In this document: one piece after another, positions 16,016 to 21,882 of the stretch | Position numbering within the stretch: position 1 is the first letter of the stretch | Layout: each line of letters starts with the position of its first letter | Source of the DNA: an uncultured Lachnospiraceae bacterium | Lineage (GTDB): Bacteria > Bacillota > Clostridia > Lachnospirales > Lachnospiraceae | Reading direction: 5' to 3' | DNA length: 21,914 bases | Assembly: GCA_910588655.1 (NCBI GenBank) | Contig: CAJUPJ010000050.1 | Coordinates: 1 to 21,914, forward strand | The notes under the pieces: model-generated | What the model was told of the DNA's origin: nothing | Seen by the model: the letters and a program-made list of their open reading frames with translations, nothing else | The model's database searches: none | Made by a program: the position numbers and the translations under genes

Positions 16016-16840
16016 ATGGATGAAACATGTACACATGACTGTTCAAACTGTAGTGCCAGCTGTGAAAGCAGAGACCCTAAAAGCCTGTTAGAACCGCCTC
16101 ACAAGGACAGCAGCATTAAAAAAGTTATAGGTGTTATAAGCGGCAAAGGAGGCGTAGGAAAATCCATGGTCTCTTCCATGCTTGCTGTTAATTTCCAGAA
16201 AAAGGGCTTCCATACTGCTATACTTGACGCAGATATTACAGGTCCGTCAATCCCTAAAGCATTTGGTATAACAGAACGTGCAATGGGTGATGAAACCGGC
16301 ATTTTCCCTGTTACCAGCAAGACAGGCATACAGACAATGTCAGTAAACCTGCTTCTTGAAGACACTACTGACCCTGTTATATGGAGAGGTCCTGTTATAG
16401 CAGGTACTGTAAAACAGTTCTGGCAGGATGTAATATGGAGAGATGTTGACTATATGTTTGTAGATATGCCACCAGGAACAGGTGATGTAGCACTTACTGT
16501 ATTCCAGTCTATACCTGTAGACGGAATTGTTATTGTCACTTCCCCACAGGAGCTTGTTTCCATGATTGTTTCCAAAGCTGTTAAAATGGCACAGATGATG
16601 GATGTTCCTGTTATTGGCATTATTGAAAATATGAGTTATATAGAATGTCCTTGCTGTGGTGAACACATTGAAATGTTTGGCAAAAGCCATCTTGACGAAG
16701 TTGCCTCTGAATATAACATACCAGTGCTTGGACGCATCCCTATGACTCCTGCCATTGCATCTGCAAGTGATGCGGGCAATGTAGAAGAACTGGAATGTGA
16801 CTGGTTTGGCAATGCAATTACAGCAATAGAAAACGTATAA
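16016..16840 (+). CDS. Mrp/NBP35-family iron-sulfur cluster carrier ATPase
   Basis: A 274-aa P-loop ATPase of the Mrp/NBP35/ApbC group, which binds a transferable 4Fe-4S cluster and delivers it to apoproteins. The deviant Walker A GKGGVGKS (43-50), the DADITGPSIP segment (71-80) and FVDMPPGTGD (148-157) are diagnostic. The conserved C-terminal CxxC (Cys211, Cys214 in ECPCCG) forms the bridging cluster site of the dimer. The N-terminus also has four cysteines (5, 9, 12, 16), an NBP35-like ferredoxin-type motif found in many Clostridia and absent from E. coli Mrp. The gene stands alone with its own promoter and an AGGAGGG ribosome binding site. All key residues are intact. Confidence 0.93.
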   Translation: MDETCTHDCSNCSASCESRDPKSLLEPPHKDSSIKKVIGVISGKGGVGKSMVSSMLAVNFQKKGFHTAILDADITGPSIPKAFGITERAMGDETGIFPVTSKTGIQTMSVNLLLEDTTDPVIWRGPVIAGTVKQFWQDVIWRDVDYMFVDMPPGTGDVALTVFQSIPVDGIVIVTSPQELVSMIVSKAVKMAQMMDVPVIGIIENMSYIECPCCGEHIEMFGKSHLDEVASEYNIPVLGRIPMTPAIASASDAGNVEELECDWFGNAITAIENV

Positions 16841-16913
16841 ATAATATTACAGGTTTTTACTGCGAATTTTCAAATACCCTTTGCAAAAAAACAATTAATA
16901 AGCAAAAAATGGA

Positions 16914-16950
16914 TGCGCAGGTTGGATAATCTTTAGATTATCCAACCGCA
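16914..16950. terminator. Strong hairpin terminator between Mrp and minus-strand genes
   Basis: GGTTGGATAATC (16920-16931) and GATTATCCAACC (16936-16947) form a perfect 12-bp stem with a 4-nt loop, extended by about 5 bp with a bulge. In the minus direction a six-T run follows a few bases later (complement of the A-run near 16905-16910), so it mainly terminates the minus-strand genes. It probably also stops Mrp transcription. Confidence 0.7.
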
Positions 16951-16960
16951 CAGCCTGCTT

Positions 16961-17197
16961 CTATCCAGAAAAAAGGCCTGCCATCGCATCCCATTGGTAT
17001 ATTGTACTTGCATCTAAATTCTTAGTAATTACCACACCATTTTTTATTTGCTGGTTTATAAAGTCCATAAATTTTGCCACATCTTGCACATTCTTTCCAG
17101 CAGCATCTGCCTGTACAGGCATAAAAATAAACAATGCGGTAAAGATTACATATAAAACAGTTTGCACCAGAAAATATACCAGAATAGATTTTATCAT
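16961..17197 (-). CDS. Possible small secreted protein, 78 aa
   Basis: A 78-aa frame opening with a basic residue and a long hydrophobic segment (about 4-28) that ends in VQADA, like a signal peptide with an Ala-x-Ala site. A mature part of about 48 residues follows (GKNVQDVAKFMDFINQQ and the remainder). It overlaps the last ~175 bases of a different frame that carries the second copy of the small exported-protein domain. Its codons look natural, and the rival frame becomes Cys-rich and unlikely here. No convincing ribosome binding site precedes the ATG. It may be an independent small gene reached by coupling, or a fragment fused by a frameshift. The family is not recognised. Confidence 0.4.
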   Translation of the reverse strand: MIKSILVYFLVQTVLYVIFTALFIFMPVQADAAGKNVQDVAKFMDFINQQIKNGVVITKNLDASTIYQWDAMAGLFSG

Positions 17198-17459
17198 CTA
17201 CATATCCAATAATTTCATTAGTTTCCGGATTACACACAAGTTTAACACAATATCCAGGTTCACCAATGGTAAAGCATAAATATTCCTTATCTTGCTGTAA
17301 TATATATTCTTTTTTACCATTCCTGAATAATTGTATTTTATCTTTTTCACCATCCTGTAATAAATCCACAAAAGCCCTGTCTTTTTTAATATATGGTGCT
17401 TCTCTGTTGAATTTTTTTATAAGAAAAACACAATTTTCGTAAAGTTTCCAGTATTTTTT
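17022..17459 (-). pseudogene. Second, frameshifted copy of the small exported-protein domain
   Basis: Read in this frame from the A7 tract at 17454-17460, the sequence gives KYWKLYENCVFLIKKFN and then EYLCFTIG and KLVCNPETNEIIGYVDD. These parallel YENCVSLMQN, EYWCFKVG and KLVCNPETNRVIGYLKE of the upstream 157-aa gene. It is thus a diverged tandem copy of the same domain, out of frame with it by one base. A GTG at 17369 could start a shortened 115-aa protein, but nothing resembling a ribosome binding site stands before it. Beyond GYVDD the frame turns into Cys-rich nonsense, so this copy is probably broken at both ends. Confidence 0.55.
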
Positions 17460-17890
17460 TCTAATATACAGGACTCTTCTTTTAAATAACCAATAACCCT
17501 GTTTGTTTCCGGATTACATACAAGCTTTGTATAAAAAAAGTCCCCGCCAACCTTAAAACACCAGTATTCCTTGTCTGGTTCAAGATAATCGTACTGTACT
17601 TTTGTATTAAATAACTGTACTTTTTCATTATTTAAATCTGTAACTATTTCTACAGAAAATTTACCAGTATCTATATCTGAATTATAAAAATACCCTGGAT
17701 TTTGCATCAGCGAAACACAATTTTCATAAGCATCATGATATTTTATATCCATGCCAGTAAAACTTTCCCATGTAGTATTTGCAAAATCTATTTTTTTATT
17801 ATTTATTTTTACTCCATTTTTTATTGCAAATCCATATAATCCTAAAAAAAATGCAAACAAGAAAGCTGCCACTATTAAAATTTTCTTCAT
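17417..17890 (-). CDS. Small exported or membrane-anchored protein, 157 aa
   Basis: The N-terminus is KK followed by a hydrophobic helix (about 4-22, ILIVAAFLFAFFLGLYGFAI), so the protein is exported or anchored with the rest outside. The outer part has YENCVSLMQN, EYWCFKVG and KLVCNPETNRVIGYL; cysteines in the first and last could pair. The family is not recognised. AAGGG precedes the ATG. The natural sequence appears to run on past GYLKEESCILEK into a second copy of the same domain, but a run of seven A residues shifts the frame and the protein ends after about ten unrelated residues (NTGNFTKIVFFL). It may be a truncated product of a former two-domain gene, or the shift may be bypassed at A-AAA-AAT. 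Confidence 0.65.
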   Translation of the reverse strand: MKKILIVAAFLFAFFLGLYGFAIKNGVKINNKKIDFANTTWESFTGMDIKYHDAYENCVSLMQNPGYFYNSDIDTGKFSVEIVTDLNNEKVQLFNTKVQYDYLEPDKEYWCFKVGGDFFYTKLVCNPETNRVIGYLKEESCILEKNTGNFTKIVFFL

Positions 17891-17972
17891 ATACCATCAC
17901 CCTTTTGTACTTATATGTTTTTCATCTTTTTCTTTTATAGATAAAAACATATATAATAGTATTTCTTCAAGT

Positions 17973-18158
17973 TCATATATAACCCTTTTTTATAAATTTC
18001 ACTATATAGAGAATAAAAATGTATGTAAGAAAAACTTGTAAGTTATTTTGCTTGTCCAAACGCATTGTTGCATTTTCCACATATGCCATTCCATCCACAA
18101 TTACATTATACCTTAACCCGGTAATACAATAATCTTTTATAATTTTAATCCTGTTCAA
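17973..18158 (-). pseudogene. Relic A of the surface protein's C-terminal end
   Basis: This minus-strand stretch encodes VIVDGMAYVENATMRLDKQN, then NLQVFL, then a frameshifted run ending in KKGYI. It matches the intact counterpart at 19559-19855 (DGVVYVENATMCLDRQN ... IKNGYIYELE), but about 120 bp in the middle is deleted and 2 bp is lost near the end. It has no start of its own with a ribosome binding site. The 406-bp gap between 17890 and the toxin ORF at 18297 holds only this relic and the toxin's promoter region. Confidence 0.6.
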
Positions 18159-18202
18159 TATAAAACTATAAGATAATTGGATTAATACCTGGAATAAAAT
18201 TA

Positions 18203-18231
18203 TTGAAGATACTTGCTGTTTATGTTATAAT
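18203..18231 (+). promoter_or_regulatory. Toxin promoter, copy 1
   Basis: TTGAAG (18203-18208) and TATAAT (18226-18231) are separated by 17 bp, and TG at 18223-18224 makes an extended -10. This is a strong sigma-A promoter. The start is expected near 18238, giving a 5' UTR of about 59 nt. Confidence 0.8.
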
Positions 18232-18265
18232 CTCAAAAGAGCAATCGTGTTACAGGGTGCGTTGG

Positions 18266-18290
18266 CCTCATTCAAATAAAGAATGGGGGT
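18266..18290 (+). promoter_or_regulatory. Shine-Dalgarno-sequestering hairpin, copy 1
   Basis: CCTCATTC (18266-18273) pairs fully, with one G-U, with GAATGGGG (18281-18288) across a 7-nt AAATAAA loop. The ribosome binding site GGGGGTGAT (18285-18293) is half buried in this stem, so fresh or full-length mRNA should be translated poorly. That is a hallmark of type I toxin messages. Confidence 0.6.
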
Positions 18291-18296
18291 GATGCT

Positions 18297-18410
18297 ATGA
18301 AAAAGAGAAAACATAAGAAACATAAGATTCATATTTCTCTTATGGAATTGCTGACATTTGGTATATTCCTTCTGGCATTGCTTACATTCGTGTTTACGTT
18401 TTGTAAGTAG
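18297..18410 (+). CDS. Holin-like type I toxin peptide, 37 aa, copy 1
   Basis: The ORF starts at ATG 18297 behind a strong GGGGGTGAT and ends at TAG 18410. The peptide opens with a very basic, His-rich stretch (KKRKHKKHK), then a single membrane helix with ELLTFGIFLLALLTFVFTF (about residues 17-35), and ends in CK. The pattern LLTFGIFLLALLTF resembles the putative holin-like toxin peptides of Firmicutes (TxpA/BsrG-type type I toxins), which insert into the membrane and depolarise it or disturb the envelope. Context supports this: a strong extended -10 promoter, a hairpin over the Shine-Dalgarno, a long 3' UTR, and a convergent promoter and terminator that would yield an antisense RNA over that 3' UTR. 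Toxicity is inferred, not shown. Confidence 0.75.
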   Translation: MKKRKHKKHKIHISLMELLTFGIFLLALLTFVFTFCK

Positions 18411-18420
18411 CCTTACATAG

Positions 18421-18513
18421 CAAAAGCCACCCTTGTACTTTGGCAGGTAACAGGGTGGCATTGCTATCTTATCAACTGGTCAACCCCTTGTGGGCGGTTG
18501 TTCTTTCTTTATA
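18421..18513 (-). ncRNA. Predicted antisense RNA antitoxin, copy 1
   Basis: A minus-strand promoter, TTGCAA (18543-18548), 17 bp, TATATT (18520-18525), also has the TG extension. It should start RNA near 18513. The transcript runs toward the toxin gene and meets the hairpin GCCACCCTGT ... GGGTGGC (18459 down to 18426), followed by TTTTG. The RNA would be about 93 nt, fully complementary to the toxin mRNA's 3' UTR but not to its ORF. This is the layout of RatA against txpA and SR4 against bsrG. Confidence 0.6.
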
Positions 18514-18515
18514 TT
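18481..18515 (+). terminator. Predicted toxin mRNA terminator, copy 1
   Basis: CAACC (18481-18485) and GGTTG (18496-18500), with an inner CC/GG pair and one bulge, form a hairpin followed by TTCTTTCTTT. The toxin mRNA would then be about 270 nt with a 3' UTR of about 95 nt that is covered by the antisense RNA. Confidence 0.5.
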
Positions 18516-18519
18516 CATA

Positions 18520-18548
18520 AATATAACATATATAGCGATAGATTGCAA
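18520..18548 (-). promoter_or_regulatory. Antisense RNA promoter, copy 1
   Basis: On the minus strand, TTGCAA-N17-TATATT with TG one base before the -10 (TGTTATATT). It faces the toxin gene and lies just beyond the toxin's predicted terminator. Confidence 0.65.
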
Positions 18549-18586
18549 GAAAGAATTTTTTGCTGTTTTTTGCAACATCCAGTACC

Positions 18587-18831
18587 TTACCTGTTTGCAA
18601 GATAATACATTCCTGCATTATCCATATCTTCTTTACTGTCATTTCCATAAATATAATTATCATCAATAGAAAAAATATGGATTAGAAAGACAGCCCTGCC
18701 AGAAACACTTGCAGATTATTTTGCCTGTCAAGACACATTGTTGCATTTTCCATATATACCACTCCATCTACAATTACATTATCCTTTAACCCGGCAATAC
18801 AATAATCTTTTATAATTTTAATCCTGTTCAA
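18587..18831 (-). pseudogene. Relic B of the surface protein's C-terminal end
   Basis: Two minus-strand fragments are joined here. From 18831 down to 18682 the frame reads NRIKIIKDYCIAGLKDNVIV, then DGVVYMENATMCLDRQN, NLQVFLAGLS and a stop. From about 18681 to 18587 another frame reads HIFSIDDNYIYGNDSKEDMD and AGMYYLANR and a stop. Both match parts of 19260-19855, but about 390 bp that lies between them there is missing. It is not a functional gene. Confidence 0.6.
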
Positions 18832-18875
18832 TATAAAACTATAAGATAATTGGATTAATACCTGGAATAAAATTA

Positions 18876-18904
18876 TTGAAGATACTTGCTGTTTATGTTA
18901 TAAT
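18876..18904 (+). promoter_or_regulatory. Toxin promoter, copy 2
   Basis: TTGAAG-N17-TATAAT with the TG extension, identical to copy 1 (-10 at 18899-18904). The start is expected near 18911. Confidence 0.8.
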
Positions 18905-18938
18905 CTCAAAAGAGCAATCGTGTTACAGGGTGCGTTGG

Positions 18939-18963
18939 CCTCATTCAAATAAAGAATGGGGGT
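18939..18963 (+). promoter_or_regulatory. Shine-Dalgarno-sequestering hairpin, copy 2
   Basis: The same 8-bp stem as in copy 1: CCTCATTC (18939-18946) pairs with GAATGGGG (18954-18961) and covers part of the ribosome binding site. Confidence 0.6.
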
Positions 18964-18969
18964 GATGCT

Positions 18970-19083
18970 ATGAAAAAGAGAAAACATAAGAAACATAAGA
19001 TTCATATTTCTCTTATGGAATTGCTGACATTTGGTATATTCCTTCTGGCATTGCTTACATTCGTGTTTACGTTTTGTAAGTAG
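18970..19083 (+). CDS. Holin-like type I toxin peptide, 37 aa, copy 2
   Basis: This ORF is identical in DNA and protein to the one at 18297-18410: a basic, His-rich N-terminus, one membrane helix (ELLTFGIFLLALLTFVFTF) and a final CK. The promoter, the hidden Shine-Dalgarno site, the 3' UTR and the antisense promoter are repeated exactly, so both copies should be expressed and either antisense RNA could silence either message. The duplication raises toxin dose and antitoxin dose together. Confidence 0.75.
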   Translation: MKKRKHKKHKIHISLMELLTFGIFLLALLTFVFTFCK

Positions 19084-19093
19084 CCTTACATAG

Positions 19094-19186
19094 CAAAAGC
19101 CACCCTTGTACTTTGGCAGGTAACAGGGTGGCATTGCTATCTTATCAACTGGTCAACCCCTTGTGGGCGGTTGTTCTTTCTTTATA
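19094..19186 (-). ncRNA. Predicted antisense RNA antitoxin, copy 2
   Basis: The same signals as copy 1: a minus-strand TTGCAA-N17-TATATT promoter (19193-19221), start near 19186, end at the hairpin 19099-19132 followed by TTTTG. It is complementary to the toxin 3' UTR. Confidence 0.6.
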
Positions 19187-19188
19187 TT
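19154..19188 (+). terminator. Predicted toxin mRNA terminator, copy 2
   Basis: The same CAACC/GGTTG hairpin and TTCTTTCTTT tail as in copy 1. Confidence 0.5.
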
Positions 19189-19192
19189 CATA

Positions 19193-19221
19193 AATATAAC
19201 ATATATAGCGATAGATTGCAA
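19193..19221 (-). promoter_or_regulatory. Antisense RNA promoter, copy 2
   Basis: Identical to copy 1: -35 TTGCAA (19216-19221), -10 TATATT (19193-19198), 17-bp spacer, TG extension. Confidence 0.65.
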
Positions 19222-19259
19222 GAAAGAATTTTTTGCTGTTTTTTGCAACATCCAGTACC

Positions 19260-19539
19260 TTACCTGTTTGCAAGATAATACATTCCTGCATTATCCATAT
19301 CTTCTTTACTGTCATTTCCATAAATATAATTATCATCAATAGAAAAAATATGGAAATGTATCTTTATTCCACTTACAGTATTCCCTGTTTTAATATTAAA
19401 TATTGCAATTCCTCCATAACCGCCTTCTGGTGAAAATCCATTATATCTTATCCTTATATTATCTTTATATTCTATCTCTATAATATTGCCAGGAAATAAT
19501 TCTCTTTGTCTTTTAACACCATACCTATATCTATTTTTT
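19260..19539 (-). pseudogene. Decayed 3' end of the surface-protein gene
   Basis: One minus-strand frame from about 19539 to the stop at 19260 reads RYRYGVKRQRELFPGNIIEI, then a Gly/Ile-rich stretch (NGFSPEGGYGGIAIF), and HIFSIDDNYIYGNDSKEDMD, ending in LANR. It has natural protein character but no start codon with a ribosome binding site. It lies one frame away from, and past a stop after, the fragment at 19559-19855, with an A7 run at the switch. It is probably the former C-terminus of the same protein or of a sister gene. This covers most of the gap between the second toxin ORF and 19559. Confidence 0.5.
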
Positions 19540-19558
19540 TACTCTTTACCAGACTTAC

Positions 19559-19855
19559 TTATTTTTCATTTTCAAGTTCATATATATAACCATTTTTTAT
19601 ATTATAAATTTCACTATATGGAAAATAAAAATGTCTGTCACCATCTAATTTATAATCCAGATATTCAGTCTTCTTTTCACTATTATATGTAACCAGTGCC
19701 TCTATAGTATTATCTGGAACACTTTGCCCATTATTTACAGACAACCCTGCCAGAAACACTTGCAGATTATTTTGCCTGTCAAGACACATCGTTGCATTTT
19801 CCACATATACCACTCCATCTACAATTACATTATCCAGTTTTTCTGCACCCAGCCA
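19559..19855 (-). pseudogene. Frameshifted C-terminal part of the LRR surface protein
   Basis: The frame reads TWLGAEKLDNVIVDGVVYVE, then NATMCLDRQNNLQVFLAG, a polar stretch (SEKKTEYLDYKLDGDRHFYF) and KNGYIYELENEK, then TAA. It takes up just where the long LRR frame runs out (YDSGLEHGW to its stop at 19825), one base out of phase, so a single-base loss near 19855 explains both. An ATG at 19813 could open an 84-aa ORF, but it lacks a ribosome binding site. This is the most complete copy of the segment seen again in relics A and B. Confidence 0.6.
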
Positions 19856-21882
19856 TGTTCCAGCCCGCTATCATATAAAAGATAGAACTCACTGTTATTT
19901 AACATATGTACACCTATTGGCTGGTATTTTTTATAATACTTGCACTTTAATAAATTTCCTGTACGGTCAATAGTACCTTTTACAAAATCACCAATATAGA
20001 CATCAGCATTAGATAAAATTATCATAATTTTCCCATCATAATAATCATATGTTATCACATCTCTTTCTTTAACAGTTAAAAACTGTTCAAATGGAAGCCT
20101 GTAATTTTCTCCTGTTTCTCTGCCTGCCATATAAAAATCCATATTATATGCCTTTACATATAAATATTTTTTATCAAAGACATGTACACCATATTTAAAT
20201 GAACTATCTATTACAAAACTGCTGTTTTCCAAATCCACAAGTATTACCCCATCATTACAAGACCTGTTATTGATAGTTTTTGGTGTTAAATTATACTGTA
20301 AATATAATCTATATTTATCCATACATACCATATGGTATGCTGTTACTTTCTGATATTCATTTTCACATAATGAGGATAAATCAAGCCTTGCCCTTTTAAC
20401 CAGTTCCCCATTTTGTTTATACATAGATATAATGTATCCTGTTGTACTGTCCTTTTCTTCTATAATTGTATATGTATATCCACAATACCCTATACTATTA
20501 CTATTATACATAACCTCATCTTTTTCTGAAAGCATTGAAACTTTGCCATTACCATTATCATCATATTTTATAAGTATATTTCTGTTTCTTTCTTTATTCC
20601 CTGTACATACACCATATAAATATAACTCCATAGACCCTGGCAAATCATGGCATACTTTAAATTCCTGTATACCACATATATTATTTACAGGCACTTTTAT
20701 TTTTTGTTCTTTATATATACCTGTATACTGGCTATTATATATAATTTCTTTATCTTTTATAGATGTTGTTAATATTTCTTTACCATTAACATATATATGT
20801 TCTATATTATCAATGTTATATATATTTTTATATCTATAAGCATAGAAATACCTTTCTTTATTTCCCCAAACCCCAAGACATCTCTGTGAATAACATCCAT
20901 GTATATCTGCTTTTCCAAACACTTCATTCTTCTTTGTTGTAACTACACCTGCACCTCCAGATATAATCTCATATTCTTCTTCAGATTTATCATATACAGT
21001 CTTTTTATTATTATTTTTATCTGATATCTCTATTTGGTATGTTTCCAGTTCTTTATTTGTTTCTATTACAATCCCCATAGATGAAATTTTAAGAATTGTG
21101 CCATCATCAAGTTTATATTCTTTTCCTCCAATATTATCATCAAGTTTAACTCCATATGCACCTCTGGCACACTCTTCTGCTTTAGAAGGGCAGTCAAAAT
21201 AAATATGATAACCTCTCTGTTCTGCTCCTTTTTCATGCTGTGAATACCCGTCTATGCTAAATTCTGTATAAACCAGTAATTTACCATTATCCAGCTCTGC
21301 CTTGCTGCATATTGTCCCTGTGCCATTTAAACATATACAAATATTATCTCCAAAACACCCCAGCTCATTACCATAAACAAAATGTGGTTCTTCCATAACG
21401 CCATTTTCTTTTTCTACTTCAAAAATACATTTCCCTGATTTAGTGCTTTCCGAATACATCCCATATTTTAATTTAATATTATAACCATTTAAATTATATG
21501 ATTTATCATATTCCTTATAATAACTAAAATCCTCTATCTTCTCCATTTTATTATATGAAACATCCAAATCTGTAATCTTTTTATTATTAGAAAGATTTAA
21601 ACTTCTTAATTTACATCCACTAAGGTTTAAACTTTCTAGTTTTTTATTACCAGACAAATCAATATGCGTAAGACTATTCCAGTCTGCATACAAAACTTTT
21701 AATCCTTTGCATTTTTTAACAGAAAGTTTTTTAAGGGCAGATTTTGTTTTATCCATTTTGAAATATGCAGGAGTACCACCCACAATATCCAGCCTTATTA
21801 ATGATGGATTTACTCCGGCATCAAAACATTTAAGTCCAGGGCTTTCATTAATAAATACTGTTTCCATTACCATCCCATTCAT
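19825..21882 (-). CDS. Leucine-rich-repeat surface-type protein, probably broken at both ends
   Basis: A 685-codon frame. Residues about 45-115 are leucine-rich repeats (LKKLSVKKCKGLKVLYADWN, LTHIDLSGNKKLESLNLSGC), as in many Lachnospiraceae surface proteins. The remaining ~550 residues are beta-rich, Tyr/Asn/Lys-rich and unrecognised, possibly a propeller-like fold. The ATG at 21882 has no ribosome binding site and no signal peptide follows, so it is unlikely to be a true start. Just upstream, another frame ends in YDVTWDNTHYEWDGNGNSIY, like the end of a transglutaminase-type domain. At the 3' end the frame stops one base out of phase with a natural continuation (19559-19855). I read this as the middle of one large transglutaminase/LRR gene split by two frameshifts. 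Expression is doubtful. Confidence 0.6.
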   Translation of the reverse strand: MNGMVMETVFINESPGLKCFDAGVNPSLIRLDIVGGTPAYFKMDKTKSALKKLSVKKCKGLKVLYADWNSLTHIDLSGNKKLESLNLSGCKLRSLNLSNNKKITDLDVSYNKMEKIEDFSYYKEYDKSYNLNGYNIKLKYGMYSESTKSGKCIFEVEKENGVMEEPHFVYGNELGCFGDNICICLNGTGTICSKAELDNGKLLVYTEFSIDGYSQHEKGAEQRGYHIYFDCPSKAEECARGAYGVKLDDNIGGKEYKLDDGTILKISSMGIVIETNKELETYQIEISDKNNNKKTVYDKSEEEYEIISGGAGVVTTKKNEVFGKADIHGCYSQRCLGVWGNKERYFYAYRYKNIYNIDNIEHIYVNGKEILTTSIKDKEIIYNSQYTGIYKEQKIKVPVNNICGIQEFKVCHDLPGSMELYLYGVCTGNKERNRNILIKYDDNGNGKVSMLSEKDEVMYNSNSIGYCGYTYTIIEEKDSTTGYIISMYKQNGELVKRARLDLSSLCENEYQKVTAYHMVCMDKYRLYLQYNLTPKTINNRSCNDGVILVDLENSSFVIDSSFKYGVHVFDKKYLYVKAYNMDFYMAGRETGENYRLPFEQFLTVKERDVITYDYYDGKIMIILSNADVYIGDFVKGTIDRTGNLLKCKYYKKYQPIGVHMLNNSEFYLLYDSGLEHGWVQKNWIM

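Larger units (their letters stand above)
18123..18681. repeat. Direct repeat copy 1, 559 bp
   Basis: By eye this is identical, base for base, to 18796-19354, offset by 673 bp. It contains a complete predicted toxin-antitoxin unit and part of a decayed surface-protein gene. The ~115 bp to the left (18009-18122) also align with the matching stretch left of copy 2, but with many mismatches. The exact identity therefore marks a recent duplication or gene conversion. Confidence 0.95.
18796..19354. repeat. Direct repeat copy 2, 559 bp
   Basis: This is identical by eye to 18123-18681. Just beyond the right end (from 19355) the two sequences diverge completely; just left of 18796 they become merely similar. 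The repeat carries the second toxin-antitoxin unit. Confidence 0.95.

Noticed and set aside
18225..18461. A 78-codon minus-strand ORF over the toxin gene (repeated at 18898-19134), Cys/Lys-rich
   Set aside because: It has no ribosome binding site, its composition is unnatural, and it is the exact antisense of the toxin ORF and its UTRs. The plus-strand signals explain the region better.
18472..18666. A 64-codon minus-strand ORF (repeated at 19145-19339) starting MMIIIFMEMT
   Set aside because: It is an out-of-frame reading of the SIDDNYIYGNDSKEDMD relic and runs on through the antisense promoter. It lacks a ribosome binding site.
18123..19354. CRISPR array or insertion sequence as an explanation of the repeats
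   Set aside because: There are only two long copies with no short regular repeats and spacers. I see no transposase, terminal inverted repeats or target-site duplication.
20432..20839. A 135-codon plus-strand ORF opposite the LRR gene
   Set aside because: It is hydrophobic Ser/Ile/Tyr-rich shadow coding with no ribosome binding site. The minus-strand frame is the natural one.
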